This document shows positions 9,901 to 17,719 of a stretch of 64,000 bases of DNA, in pieces. The stretch's first letter is position 1. Every line of letters starts with the position of its first letter. Origin of the DNA: an uncultured Cohaesibacter sp. (GTDB taxonomy: Bacteria; Pseudomonadota; Alphaproteobacteria; Rhizobiales; Cohaesibacteraceae); contig NZ_OY782764.1 of NCBI RefSeq assembly GCF_963678225.1, positions 638,501-702,500 on the forward strand, written 5' to 3'. Position numbers and translations under genes: made by a program. The notes beneath the pieces were generated by a model. That model saw only the letters and a program-made list of their open reading frames with translations, made no database searches and was not told the origin of the DNA.

Positions 9901-10416
9901 CTTCATGCGGTTCATGGGTTCATGCTCACTCATCCAGATCGTCTGGGCGCCATCATCCCCCTCTTCGATCATCCAGTCAGTCGGCATATAGGTGCTTGGG
10001 CGGTGATGCTGTGGCCAGTTAAACTCGATACCACCGGAAATCCAAGGCCCGGCCAGTCCGACCAGTGCAGGCTTGATCACATGATTGCGATAGATGATGT
10101 CATACCCGTTAGCCTTGTCGATCGCCGCATAGATGCGCCCGCCCAGCTCTGGCAGAACAATCACCAGAAGATGGTCATTCTCGATGAAAACAGCCGTCCA
10201 TTCATGCTCCACCGGATCGCTCTCGATCCGATCAATGAAAGGCAGGGGGTAAACACGTCCACTGGACCCCTGAAATACGCGTTTCTCAAGAAACATCGGA
10301 TTGCGTTCGGCCTGCGCAGGTTCATAGGTCGGCAATGCCAGTGGCTGGCTCCAGGCTTTCACAGGGCGACCCTTCTGGGATGCAGGTGCCTCAGCAAAAA
10401 GGGTATGGCAAGTCAT
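7000..10416 (-). CDS. DUF5107 domain protein with long C-terminal TPR array
   Basis: The 1138-residue protein has no signal peptide, so it is probably cytoplasmic. Residues about 25-400 are a DUF5107 region; the family is recognisable from the FLEKRVFQGSSGRVYPLP, LPELGGRIYAAIDK and GPWISGGIEFNWPQHHRP blocks. This region has the look of a galactose-mutarotase-like beta-sandwich with many conserved Trp, His and Asn residues. A second beta region follows to about 500. From about 530 to the end there are many tetratricopeptide helices, for example AMGLWHLRRGAFEAAEAHF and YYLGNLFYDKRRHKEAISLW. It is the first gene of the operon and divergent from the AraC-type regulator. Its role is unknown; processing or sensing of a glycoside is an inference. 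The start has only a weak ribosome site. Confidence 0.82.
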   Translation of the reverse strand: MTCHTLFAEAPASQKGRPVKAWSQPLALPTYEPAQAERNPMFLEKRVFQGSSGRVYPLPFIDRIESDPVEHEWTAVFIENDHLLVIVLPELGGRIYAAIDKANGYDIIYRNHVIKPALVGLAGPWISGGIEFNWPQHHRPSTYMPTDWMIEEGDDGAQTIWMSEHEPMNRMKGMHGVRLYPDIARFDILVRLHNRTPMTQTVMWWANAATEVHEHYQSFFPEDVTRVADHAKRAMIDFPHCQGHYYGVDYGERARSGVPEIEAPSQFVPESNYAPNDLRWYANIPVPTSYMCVDTLGSFCGGYDHAAGAGLVHVADRHVSPGKKQWTWGNHEFGYAWDRNLTDPDDNGIYRPYIELMAGVYTDNQPDFAFIAPGETKVFTQHWYCIRDIGPAHQATPELAVNVSLEGTRLQIGLHAVVPMSGALMRVRKGQQEIVCWGIDAKPQKPLLLEAEVPEGTMRDELALVILDANGTMLLDWGVDRTRDDEPTQSATEPMLPEDIESLDELYITGLHLSQYRHATRAPEIYWREALKRDPQDSRCNNAMGLWHLRRGAFEAAEAHFRTALGRLRLRNPNPQDSEAFYNLGLTLRHMGRTEAAYDYFGKAGWTVAWGAPSQLAMAQIDAAKGRWVEALRRSNETLRVGVDNLKARNLKAFCLRALGRSDEADDLFAETLALDPLDYMARDALRLPLSVDPQVLLDLSLDYASMGDFSRAFELTSRATPPSASGTEPLMHYYAAYFADQLGLHDEADRQRQYARKANSDYCFPNRLEEIAILKAAIAADATDAMAPYYLGNLFYDKRRHKEAISLWEQSVENQPKFSIPWRNLGIGYHNILKDAEKALAAYDKAFACDRADARIFYERDQLWKRLGKQPDERLQELQAHGDLVMKRDDLTIELVALFNQTGASDKALTTLMQRQFQPWEGGEGMALEQFTRTCLNLGRKALECGDLVAACEAFERAMTSPHNLGEARHLLANQSDAHYWAGVAHAQAGNQEKALKNWTLAADFKGDFLDMEVRAFSEKTYYSILSMKALGRNREADMLCDALEGYAKDLLGKTAKIDYFATSLPTMLIFEDDIQLRQTISAYVMLGQVALVRKQEDVAKDWLYRALKDDPNHALASELLVEAERGDAAHAPVLAV

Positions 10417-11002
10417 ATGTGCATTTTGTCTTCAGCTGCTGACAATTTAATCCCTGAAGACATCCTCCGGGCTTCATGGTGAGCCCTGAAATGAAAAACC
10501 AGAATGGCAAATTTCCTGAATAGTATGGAGGATATTCCGAAATATGAAACAGACATGCATATAGAGCATAACTCAAAATCCGGCTCCAACAATTCAATCT
10601 GAACCGAAAGTATTAGCCTTGCTCAATCTCCGCAAAAATCTGGAGCCTTACACCCACCATCGAAGCGCCGCTCGATTTGTCCCTATTTCGAAGCAAATCA
10701 TCCTTTTATTCGATGATTAGGGCCCATAATTGTTCGTTGGCAAAAAGAAGAGACCCTGAGACAAAGAAGGGATCTCTTGGGAATCCTGCGCGCGCGACAA
10801 TCGAGAGCGCCAGCCTCACGCGGCCCTAAAAGGCCTTTTCAGAATAGGTGATATGGACTATTTACCGGAATATTTCTTTTGAATTAGAACAAAACCATTC
10901 TATTCGCGCCCCACAAAGCGGCCCAATCCTGATATAGTCTCCATACCGCAACGGGCCCCATGGGCCAACAGCTAAACACCCACTCGCAAGAGACCAGCAT
11001 AC
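10417..11002. promoter_or_regulatory. Divergent intergenic region between DUF5107 operon and araC-type gene
   Basis: This 586-base AT-richer stretch has no convincing gene. It must hold both divergent promoters and presumably the regulator's binding sites. An imperfect hairpin (AAGAGA at 10748-10753 with TCTCTT at 10773-10778, flanked by CCCT and AGGG) and a GGGCCCATGGGCC-like palindrome near 10956-10968 are visible. I could not define a reliable -35/-10 pair or AraC-type direct repeats by eye. Confidence 0.5.
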
Positions 11003-11896
11003 ATGACGCCAGATCAGCACCAGATACGGGAAGGATTTGCAGGACAACGATCCGCCGTCTTGCCTCGCTCGGTTGTGGCAACCTGGCTTGCCAATGACCC
11101 GCTATTCGATATGGTGCCCAGCGATGTCGGCCTTTTCCCCGAAGCACAATGGCACTATGTCGACCGCCCCAAAGGCTCAACCCAGTTAATCCTCATCTAT
11201 TGCGTATCGGGCGAAGGCTGGGCAACCATCGCAGGTCACACCTTCCGTATCCATGCCGGGCAAGCCCTGCTCGTGCCACCCGACACACCCCATCTTTATG
11301 GTGCGGACCAGCATAATCCATGGACCATCTACTGGATTCACCTTGCGGGCAGAAAGACACGCAGCCTCTTACAGCTTCTCGATCTGGATCCGGCATCCCT
11401 GATGCTCTATCCGGGTCATGATCCGGCCTTGCCCTCGCTGTTCGAACGCATTCTCTATTTACTCGACAGTGGCTATTCCGACGAGAGTTTGCGCCTCGCC
11501 TCCATGGCGGCTCACCAGATGGCAACGCATCTGGTTTCCATACGCCACAGACAGCCCCATGGTGAAGACAGCCACCGCGCCAACATCAAAAGCGTCATTG
11601 ACTTCATGAACAAGGCACTGGACAGAAAATTGACGCTGGAAGAACTGGCCGCCCATGCCAGTATGTCCAAATCGCATTTCACCTACATCTTCAAGAAACG
11701 AACAGGCTTCGCTCCGCTCGACTATTTCCTGCGCCTGAAGATGCAAAGGGCCTGTTATCTGCTTGATACAACAGACCTTCCGGTTAAAGTCATTGCCATG
11801 CAGCTTGGCTTTGATGACTCACTTTATTTTTCGCGACGCTTCCGCCTGATTCACAATTGCTCGCCCATCCAGTATAAGGCCGTGCAGAAGGGCTGA
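11003..11896 (+). CDS. AraC family transcriptional regulator with cupin sensor domain
   Basis: The 297-residue protein has an N-terminal AraC-type cupin (about residues 50-120, with YCVSGEGWATIAG and a VPPDTPHLYGA metal- or sugar-pocket-like turn). Two helix-turn-helix motifs lie at the C-terminus (about 190-295): LTLEELAAHASMSKSHFTYIFK, then VIAMQLGFDDSLYFSRRF, the classic AraC signature. It is divergent from the DUF5107/AraF-like operon, so it most likely senses the transported sugar and activates that operon. No strong ribosome site precedes the ATG at 11003, leaving the exact start uncertain. Confidence 0.92.
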   Translation: MTPDQHQIREGFAGQRSAVLPRSVVATWLANDPLFDMVPSDVGLFPEAQWHYVDRPKGSTQLILIYCVSGEGWATIAGHTFRIHAGQALLVPPDTPHLYGADQHNPWTIYWIHLAGRKTRSLLQLLDLDPASLMLYPGHDPALPSLFERILYLLDSGYSDESLRLASMAAHQMATHLVSIRHRQPHGEDSHRANIKSVIDFMNKALDRKLTLEELAAHASMSKSHFTYIFKKRTGFAPLDYFLRLKMQRACYLLDTTDLPVKVIAMQLGFDDSLYFSRRFRLIHNCSPIQYKAVQKG

Positions 11897-11930
11897 TGTC
11901 ATCCAGTCCTGCTCTCTCTTGATACAAGAA

Positions 11931-11958
11931 AAGCCGGAATGGCAATCCACTCCGGCTT
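11931..11958 (-). terminator. Rho-independent terminator of the deoxyribose-type operon
   Basis: AAGCCGGA (11931-11938) and TCCGGCTT (11951-11958) form an 8-bp stem with a 12-base loop. On the minus strand it is followed by TTTTCTTG, about 27 bases after the kinase stop. It also lies 34 bases beyond the convergent AraC-type gene and may end both transcripts. Confidence 0.75.
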
Positions 11959-11984
11959 AGAGGCTTTCACAAAGGGCGATACCC

Positions 11985-12914
11985 CTATTTCTCAAGAGAT
12001 GCGCAAAAGGCTTCGAATTCTGCCCCCGTTGCATAGGATTTCTGCGTGCCCTGTCGCGTGATGGAATCTGCTGCATAGCGCACGGCCATGGAAAGCGCCG
12101 CTTCGAGATCCTTGTTACGGGTATAGAAATGCGCAAAACAGCCAATGAAGGCGTCGCCTGCTCCCGTCGTATCCTTCGGTGTCACGGTGATGGGAGCAAA
12201 ATGCTTGCGGCCCTCTTTGGTGACCAGCAGTGCGCCCTTTGACCCCAGCGTGACAATCACTGTCTTGATCCCCTTGGCCATGAGGCTGCGAGCGGCGGCT
12301 TCCGCGCTGTCCTCATCGCTCACTGTCATACCCGTCAGCAATTCAAGCTCGCTTTCATTGGGCACCAGATAGGTCACATCGGTGATACGGGAGGCATCAA
12401 GATCCGGTTGTGCCGGAGCAGGGTTCAGCAGGGTTGGAATGCCGTGCTTCGCACCAAAGGCAATGGTGTGATAGATCGTCTCCAGCGGCACTTCCAGTTG
12501 CATGACGATGAGATCGCACTGCTTGAGCTCTTCCGCTGCCTTGTCGACTTCCTCTGGGGTCAGATGCTCATTGGCCCCTTTCACGATCAGGATGCTGTTT
12601 TCGCCCGATTCCTCCACGAAGATTGGCGCAACGCCTGAAGAGGTGCCCGGGACGCGCACCACATGGCGCGTATCGACGCCCAGTATCTCAAGATTGTTGA
12701 TGGTATTGTCGGCAAAGATATCATCCCCCACCCGCGTGACCATCATCACGTCGGCCCCCAATTTGGCGGCGGCCACAGCCTGATTGGCTCCCTTGCCACC
12801 ACATCCGAGACTGAAGGATGGCGCTTCCAGCGTTTCACCCGGCCCGGGCATGCGGGTAACATAGGTGATCAGATCGACCATATTGCTGCCAACGACAGCG
12901 ACTTTTCCTGACAT
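11985..12914 (-). CDS. PfkB/ribokinase family sugar kinase, probable deoxyribokinase
   Basis: The 309-residue protein is a ribokinase-family kinase that phosphorylates a pentose with ATP. The N-terminal GSNMVDLITYVTRMPGPGET block, the GCGGKGANQAVAAAKLGA sugar-binding motif (about residues 36-53), the LNPAPA strand and the C-terminal DTTGAGDAFIG motif with the catalytic Asp (about residues 248-258) are all present. It is the last of seven genes headed by deoC, under a DeoR orthologue. The context therefore suggests 2-deoxy-D-ribose as substrate, giving the deoxyribose 5-phosphate that DeoC splits. Ribokinase activity cannot be excluded. AAGGGAAGAG precedes the ATG. Confidence 0.88.
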   Translation of the reverse strand: MSGKVAVVGSNMVDLITYVTRMPGPGETLEAPSFSLGCGGKGANQAVAAAKLGADVMMVTRVGDDIFADNTINNLEILGVDTRHVVRVPGTSSGVAPIFVEESGENSILIVKGANEHLTPEEVDKAAEELKQCDLIVMQLEVPLETIYHTIAFGAKHGIPTLLNPAPAQPDLDASRITDVTYLVPNESELELLTGMTVSDEDSAEAAARSLMAKGIKTVIVTLGSKGALLVTKEGRKHFAPITVTPKDTTGAGDAFIGCFAHFYTRNKDLEAALSMAVRYAADSITRQGTQKSYATGAEFEAFCASLEK

Positions 12915-12962
12915 GGTTCTCTTCCCTTGATTAAGCCTTTGTTATGGCCACCGAATGCGAGA

Positions 12963-14045
12963 TCAGAGCGCGTGAATATGCGCTTCTGCCGCCTCGGCTT
13001 CCTCTCCTGTTACATACCCCAGACGGACCTTGAAGCTGGCCGCCTCACCGCTGGCGAGCTGGCGCAGATTGCCCTTTGCCTTCTCGGCCAGATAGCCCTC
13101 CGGCTCGCAGGTGGACGGCAGCGCAAAGGCAGCCACCTGCTGGTCTGCATTCACCAAAATCCAGCGCACGGTCTTGGGAAAATCATTCCGGTTATAGGCA
13201 ATCTTAAAGCCGTCGCCCTCGCGGCGACGCATCAACGACGCCGTGTTGCCATCACCATCGGCTCCCACGCCACGCACATAGAGCACCTGCTCGGGATTGT
13301 AGCGCTCCGGTTCATCCAGCACTTCCAGCCCCGTCGGATCCTTGGCCAGTGAATCGATAAAGGCGAGATAGTCCGGCGTGGCCTGTACATGACCCGGCAC
13401 GGCGGTGCGAACCACCGTCCGATCTGGCGTAAAGGGAGCGGGCTGAATGATCTTGGCCCCTTCGCAATAAGCGAAGTTGACATGGCACATATACATGAGA
13501 TCCATCGGCGCCCCACCGACATTCTGCACATCCATGCACATGTCAAACAGGGTCTTGCCGGGGCGCAAGACCACCTTGGGGTGAGCGATATAATGATCCC
13601 CAAATCCCATGACATATTCAGCAGTGCCCGTCACCGCCATATAGAGCCCCTCGTCGTCTTCACCGATTTCCATCCCCGCACAATCGAGCGCAGCCACAGG
13701 CATTTCGCCATGCAGCGCGTGGGTATCATCGGGCGATGGGCAGCCATTGCGCAACAGGCCAGAATGAAAGGCAAAGCAACCATAAGTGCCCGCAATGTCA
13801 TGGGCCGGACGCGGCATGGAGAACATGTTTTTCATGGTCAGGTCGACGCCATCAAACACGGCATCCCAGATCATTTGCCCATAGAAAGGCAGGATGACCA
13901 GATGACCTCTGGCGTTGCTGATACGCAATCCCTCGATGCCGCTCTCATAGCGGAAGGTGGACGCGCTCAATTCATCGCAGTTGGCTACCGTCTGCTCATG
14001 GGCGGCGAAGTCGACTTTGCGAAGGGTGATCTTTACCGGTTCCAT
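12963..14045 (-). CDS. DUF4432 family mutarotase-like protein
   Basis: The 360-residue soluble protein belongs to the DUF4432 family, which has the galactose-mutarotase fold. Visible landmarks are NARGHLVILPFYGQMIWDAVFDG (about 44-66), AGTYGCFAFHSGLLRNGCPSPDDTHALHGEMP (about 85-115, with clustered His residues suited to a sugar pocket) and YMCHVNFAYCEGA (about 185-197). It sits between permease and kinase genes, 48 bases upstream of the kinase. From memory, DUF4432 or mutarotase genes also occur in enterobacterial deoxyribose loci (deoX/deoM); by analogy it may interconvert deoxyribose anomers. That activity is inferred. GGAGGAAAT precedes the ATG. Confidence 0.82.
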   Translation of the reverse strand: MEPVKITLRKVDFAAHEQTVANCDELSASTFRYESGIEGLRISNARGHLVILPFYGQMIWDAVFDGVDLTMKNMFSMPRPAHDIAGTYGCFAFHSGLLRNGCPSPDDTHALHGEMPVAALDCAGMEIGEDDEGLYMAVTGTAEYVMGFGDHYIAHPKVVLRPGKTLFDMCMDVQNVGGAPMDLMYMCHVNFAYCEGAKIIQPAPFTPDRTVVRTAVPGHVQATPDYLAFIDSLAKDPTGLEVLDEPERYNPEQVLYVRGVGADGDGNTASLMRRREGDGFKIAYNRNDFPKTVRWILVNADQQVAAFALPSTCEPEGYLAEKAKGNLRQLASGEAASFKVRLGYVTGEEAEAAEAHIHAL

Positions 14046-14115
14046 GGTATTTCCTCCGTCTTGTCCGAAGCCCTTTGTTCTAAAGAACAGGCCCCGGCTT
14101 GATTGTGATCCAAAA

Positions 14116-14143
14116 GACCGCCGCGCCGAAGGCTGCGACGGTC
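14116..14143 (-). promoter_or_regulatory. Hairpin between permease and DUF4432 genes
   Basis: GACCGCCGC (14116-14124) pairs with GCGACGGTC (14135-14143) with one mismatch, between the second permease stop and the DUF4432 start. No T-run follows on the minus strand, so it is more likely an mRNA-processing or stability element than a terminator. Confidence 0.4.
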
Positions 14144-14153
14144 ATAGATTGCT

Positions 14154-15143
14154 CTACCGAGCGCGGTTCTTCCAGGCATTGATGGCAATGACCAGCAGCA
14201 GGAAGGCCCCCCAGATGAAGTCGATCAGATGGTTACTAAAGCGCAGGATCTGGAACCCACTGGAAAGCAGCATCAAAGCCACCACGGCAATCGACACACC
14301 GGCCACCGTTCCCTTGCCACCGGCAGGGTTTGTACCGCCGAGCACGGAAATCAGCACCGCTTGCAAGAGATAGGATGTGCCATAGTCCGACTTGGCCGCA
14401 TTGGTCCGTCCCGACAGGATGATGCCCGCCATGCTAGCCAGCACGCCAGACAGCATGTAGCTGTAAAGGATCATGCGCGACTTCTTCAAACCGGCAAACA
14501 CGGCCGCCCGTGGGTTGGAGCCGATCAGCATCAGGTTGACGCCCAACGTCGTCCGCGTCAGCAGGAAGGCAACCATGCCAGCCACCAACAGGAACAACAG
14601 GAACGGCACCGCAATTCCAAACAGCTTGCCATTGCCAAGGAAAGCCCATGCATCAGGATAACCAACGATGGCAGGTCCGCCGGTCAGCACCAGACACAAG
14701 CCGATAAAGACCTGCCCCGTACCCAGTGTCGCCAGAATGGGAATGATATTGAGCTTGGTTATGAGAAACCCGTTGATGGCCCCGGCCACAAGCCCTACCC
14801 CCAGCGAGAGGCAAACACCCAGCATCACCATCGGCACGCTCTGTTCCATGCCCAGATCCCTGGTGAGATAGTGAAACAGCACACCTGAGAGAATACCGGA
14901 CAGGTTGGCAATCCCGACAACCGAGAGATCGATCCCGCCGGTCAGCATCGCAATCATCATCGCGATCGACAACAGGCCCAACTCGGGGAACAGATAGGTG
15001 ATGGATTCAAAGTTATAATAGCGCAGGAACTTGTCCGGGCTAAGGGCCGTCATGATGATGAAGATCAGAACGGTCATCATGATCAATTGCAGAATATTAT
15101 TGTCGCGATTGACCATGTTGCGAAAATCGAGGGAGAATTTCAT
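14154..15143 (-). CDS. Sugar ABC transporter permease (LsrD/RbsC type)
   Basis: The 329-residue permease of the BPD_transp_2 family has about nine or ten hydrophobic segments. Landmarks are MLTGGIDLSVVGIANLSG (about residue 65), LNIIPILATLGTGQVFIGL, NLMLIGSNPRAAVFAGL and VLISVLGGTNPAGGKGT. It pairs with the adjacent permease gene (11-base gap) to form a heterodimeric channel like LsrC/LsrD or the rhamnose transporter. GAGGAAATAG precedes the ATG. Confidence 0.92.
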   Translation of the reverse strand: MKFSLDFRNMVNRDNNILQLIMMTVLIFIIMTALSPDKFLRYYNFESITYLFPELGLLSIAMMIAMLTGGIDLSVVGIANLSGILSGVLFHYLTRDLGMEQSVPMVMLGVCLSLGVGLVAGAINGFLITKLNIIPILATLGTGQVFIGLCLVLTGGPAIVGYPDAWAFLGNGKLFGIAVPFLLFLLVAGMVAFLLTRTTLGVNLMLIGSNPRAAVFAGLKKSRMILYSYMLSGVLASMAGIILSGRTNAAKSDYGTSYLLQAVLISVLGGTNPAGGKGTVAGVSIAVVALMLLSSGFQILRFSNHLIDFIWGAFLLLVIAINAWKNRAR

Positions 15144-15154
15144 GTTCTATTTCC

Positions 15155-16132
15155 TCATACATTCCGTTTGCGATCACGCCATGCAGTCATGGCTGTCGCA
15201 ATAACGATGACGATACCGACCACAACACGCTGCCAGGTCGTTTCCACCTTCATGATGATCAGGCTGTTCTTGACCATGACCAGCATGAACACGCCAAGCA
15301 TGGTGCCCAGCACCGAGCCGCGTCCGCCGAAGATACTCGCCCCGCCCAGCACGACAGCAGCAATCACATCCAGCTCAAGACCGACGAAATCACGCGGGTT
15401 GGCCAGCCAGATCATGCCGCTATGCAACAGACCGCCGAAACCAGCCAGCATGCCGGCAAAGCAATAGATGAAGAAGATTGTCTTGCGCACATCGAAGCCA
15501 ACGCGTTTGGCCGCTTCCTCGTCGCCCCCCAGCGCATAGACGCTGCGTCCGATCATCGTATAGCGCAACACCAGATGCACGATAATCGCCAGCCCCACAT
15601 AGATCAGCACCATGGCCGTTAGGCCGAAATGGGTGCCATCAGGCTTGGTCATGGAGATGACTTCGGTTTTGGCGAAATCAATCAGCGCGTCCGGCATCTT
15701 GTTGATGTTGATCATGCTGGTGCCGACAATCCCGAGCAGGAAACCACGCACCATGCTGCCGGTGCCCAGCGTCACGATCAGCGGGATCATGCGGAACTTA
15801 TAGACAAAGAAGGCATTGAGGCAGCCAAACAGCATGCCCATCGTGGCCGCTGCAATGAAGGGCAGGATTACCCCGTCATAGCCCAGATAGATCATCCCCT
15901 TGACGGTGAGATACATCGCCGCCACGGCAAAGGCCGGGAAGGACACGTCAATGCCACCCGAGATCATGATGATCAACACCCCAAGCGCCATGATGCCAAC
16001 GATGACATTGCTGCGCAGAAGCGAGAAAATATTATCCAGCTGCCAGAAGGCAGGGTTGATCAGGCCGATCACGACCATGGCAAACAGAAGGATGGCCGCT
16101 ATGACAAATTCTGATCTTTTGAAGAGTTTCAT
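15155..16132 (-). CDS. Sugar ABC transporter permease (LsrC/RbsC type)
   Basis: The 325-residue permease is of the same family as its downstream partner. It shows MISGGIDVSFPAFAVAAMYL (about residue 57), FRMIPLIVTLGTGSMVRGF, YALGGDEEAAKRVGFD and LDVIAAVVLGGASIFGGRGS. Two different permeases with one double ATPase is the arrangement of Lsr-type and rhamnose-type importers. The ATG lies 10 bases after the ATPase stop with AAGGACAAGG as ribosome site. Confidence 0.92.
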   Translation of the reverse strand: MKLFKRSEFVIAAILLFAMVVIGLINPAFWQLDNIFSLLRSNVIVGIMALGVLIIMISGGIDVSFPAFAVAAMYLTVKGMIYLGYDGVILPFIAAATMGMLFGCLNAFFVYKFRMIPLIVTLGTGSMVRGFLLGIVGTSMININKMPDALIDFAKTEVISMTKPDGTHFGLTAMVLIYVGLAIIVHLVLRYTMIGRSVYALGGDEEAAKRVGFDVRKTIFFIYCFAGMLAGFGGLLHSGMIWLANPRDFVGLELDVIAAVVLGGASIFGGRGSVLGTMLGVFMLVMVKNSLIIMKVETTWQRVVVGIVIVIATAMTAWRDRKRNV

Positions 16133-16142
16133 GGCCTTGTCC

Positions 16143-17642
16143 TTACGTGAACGACTTCAGCTGATCGCTGATCACATCTTCGATGATGGCATCGCCTTCA
16201 AGCTCGTCGACAAAACGCCCACGATGCATGAGAATGACGCGGCTGCAATTCTGGGCCAGTTCCAGAACATCGTCCGAGATCATCAGAACGGCGAGGCCGT
16301 GATTATCGACCAGCTCGCGGATCTTCTTGTGTATCTCGGCCTTGGACCCCACATCGACGCCAACCGTCGGCCCGTTGAGAATGAGCACCTTGGCATCGGT
16401 CAACAGCCAGCGACCGAGCACCACGCGCTGTGCATTGCCACCGGACAATTCACCCACCTGCTTTTCGGCACTGGGAGTGGCGATCTGCATGGATGCAATC
16501 GTCTCATCGGCGACCCGATCCACACGCGGAATATCAATGATCCCGCCCTTGGCCAGCGTCTCCAGCGACGTCGCGATAATGTTGCGTTTGATCGATTGGG
16601 TCATGAACAGGCCTTCAGAAAGCCTGTCTTCGGGCACATAGGCAATGCCCTCGGCAATCGCATCCTGCACACTGTGAAGCGCAATCGGCTTGCCATCCAC
16701 CTCTACGGTGCCACTCTCTGGTGGCAGCATGCCGAACAGGCTGAGCGCCAGCTCTGTGCGGCCTGAACCCAAAAGCCCCGAAAGCCCGACAATCTCACCC
16801 GAATGAAGGGTCATGTCGATGTCCTGATAATCACCCGCAAGGCAAAGCCCCTGCACCTTGAGACGCGGCGTTTCGCTTGCATCCGGGCGGGCCCGACGGA
16901 AAGGCTCGATCTGGATATCAAGGCCCGTCATATGGCGGATCACAGAGGCTTCATCAAATTCGCTAGTCGGCCCTTCGGCCACTTTCGCGCCATTCCGGAT
17001 CACCGTCAGGCGCTCGGAAATATCCAGCATCTCGCGCATCTTGTGGCTGACGAACAGAATGGCGATGCCGCGGCTCTGAATATCGCGCACAATGCGGAAG
17101 AGCGTCTCCACTTCCTTGCCCGTCAGCGCGGTCGTCGGCTCGTCCATGATGATCAGCTTGGCATCAGACATCAGCGCACGGGCAATGGCCACCAGCTGCT
17201 TGCTGGATGTGGGCAGGCTTTCCACCTCGGCATCCAGATCGATATCCACGCCAAGGCGCTCCAGCGCCTCATGGGCCAGTTTGCGCACACGACGCCAATT
17301 GACAAGCTTGGTCTTGGCCCGTAGCTCGGTGTTGAGGGCCAGATTTTCCGCCACGGTCAGATTACCGAACAGGGAGAAGTCCTGATAGATGACCTGAATG
17401 GCTCGGTTCACCGACTCGATCGGCGACAGGTTTTCTACCTTCTCCCCCTCGATGATGATCTCACCTTCGGTTGGCTGATAGACCCCGGATATGATTTTGA
17501 TAAGAGTGGATTTCCCCGACCCATTCTCACCAGCAAGGCAATGGATTTCGCCTTTGTTGATGGTTAGGGAGACGTCATCCAGTGCACGCAAACCGAGAAA
17601 TTGCTTCCCGATGCTGCGCAGTTCAATGAACGCTTCAGACAT
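16143..17642 (-). CDS. Sugar ABC transporter ATPase with two domains, the second degenerate
   Basis: This 499-residue double-ABC protein starts at MSEAFIELRSIGKQF. The frame stays open to an ATG at 17717, but that would run through the intergenic hairpin. Domain 1 has Walker A GENGSGKST, an atypical signature LPTSSKQLVAIARAL and an intact Walker B IIMDEPTTALT. Domain 2 has Walker A GLLGSGRTE and a good signature LSGGNAQR, but Walker B reads LILNGPTVGVD: the Mg-binding Asp is Asn and the catalytic Glu is Gly. Domain 2 is therefore probably unable to hydrolyse ATP. It energises the two neighbouring permeases. No strong ribosome site is seen before the chosen start. Confidence 0.92.
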   Translation of the reverse strand: MSEAFIELRSIGKQFLGLRALDDVSLTINKGEIHCLAGENGSGKSTLIKIISGVYQPTEGEIIIEGEKVENLSPIESVNRAIQVIYQDFSLFGNLTVAENLALNTELRAKTKLVNWRRVRKLAHEALERLGVDIDLDAEVESLPTSSKQLVAIARALMSDAKLIIMDEPTTALTGKEVETLFRIVRDIQSRGIAILFVSHKMREMLDISERLTVIRNGAKVAEGPTSEFDEASVIRHMTGLDIQIEPFRRARPDASETPRLKVQGLCLAGDYQDIDMTLHSGEIVGLSGLLGSGRTELALSLFGMLPPESGTVEVDGKPIALHSVQDAIAEGIAYVPEDRLSEGLFMTQSIKRNIIATSLETLAKGGIIDIPRVDRVADETIASMQIATPSAEKQVGELSGGNAQRVVLGRWLLTDAKVLILNGPTVGVDVGSKAEIHKKIRELVDNHGLAVLMISDDVLELAQNCSRVILMHRGRFVDELEGDAIIEDVISDQLKSFT

Positions 17643-17684
17643 GCTCGAACCAGGCGTTTGAGAATTTAACAATTGGTGTGAGAA

Positions 17685-17705
17685 GGGCAGCGCCAAGCGC
17701 TGCCC
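17685..17705 (-). promoter_or_regulatory. Strong hairpin between binding-protein and ATPase genes
   Basis: GGGCAGCGC (17685-17693) and GCGCTGCCC (17697-17705) form a perfect 9-bp stem with a 3-base loop, 14 bases after the binding-protein stop and without a T-run. It mirrors the hairpin at 5955-5975 in position, stem length and loop length. It probably stabilises the upstream binding-protein mRNA or lowers downstream expression. Confidence 0.72.
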
Positions 17706-17719
17706 CGAAGGCGACATGA

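Noticed and set aside
9172..10482. 436-codon frame antisense to the DUF5107 gene
   Set aside because: It lies opposite a recognised gene in a GC-rich region and its product has no motif, signal or ribosome site of note.
17643..17717. N-terminal extension of the second sugar ATPase
   Set aside because: The open frame would translate the intergenic hairpin, and the family N-terminus begins at the ATG at 17642.
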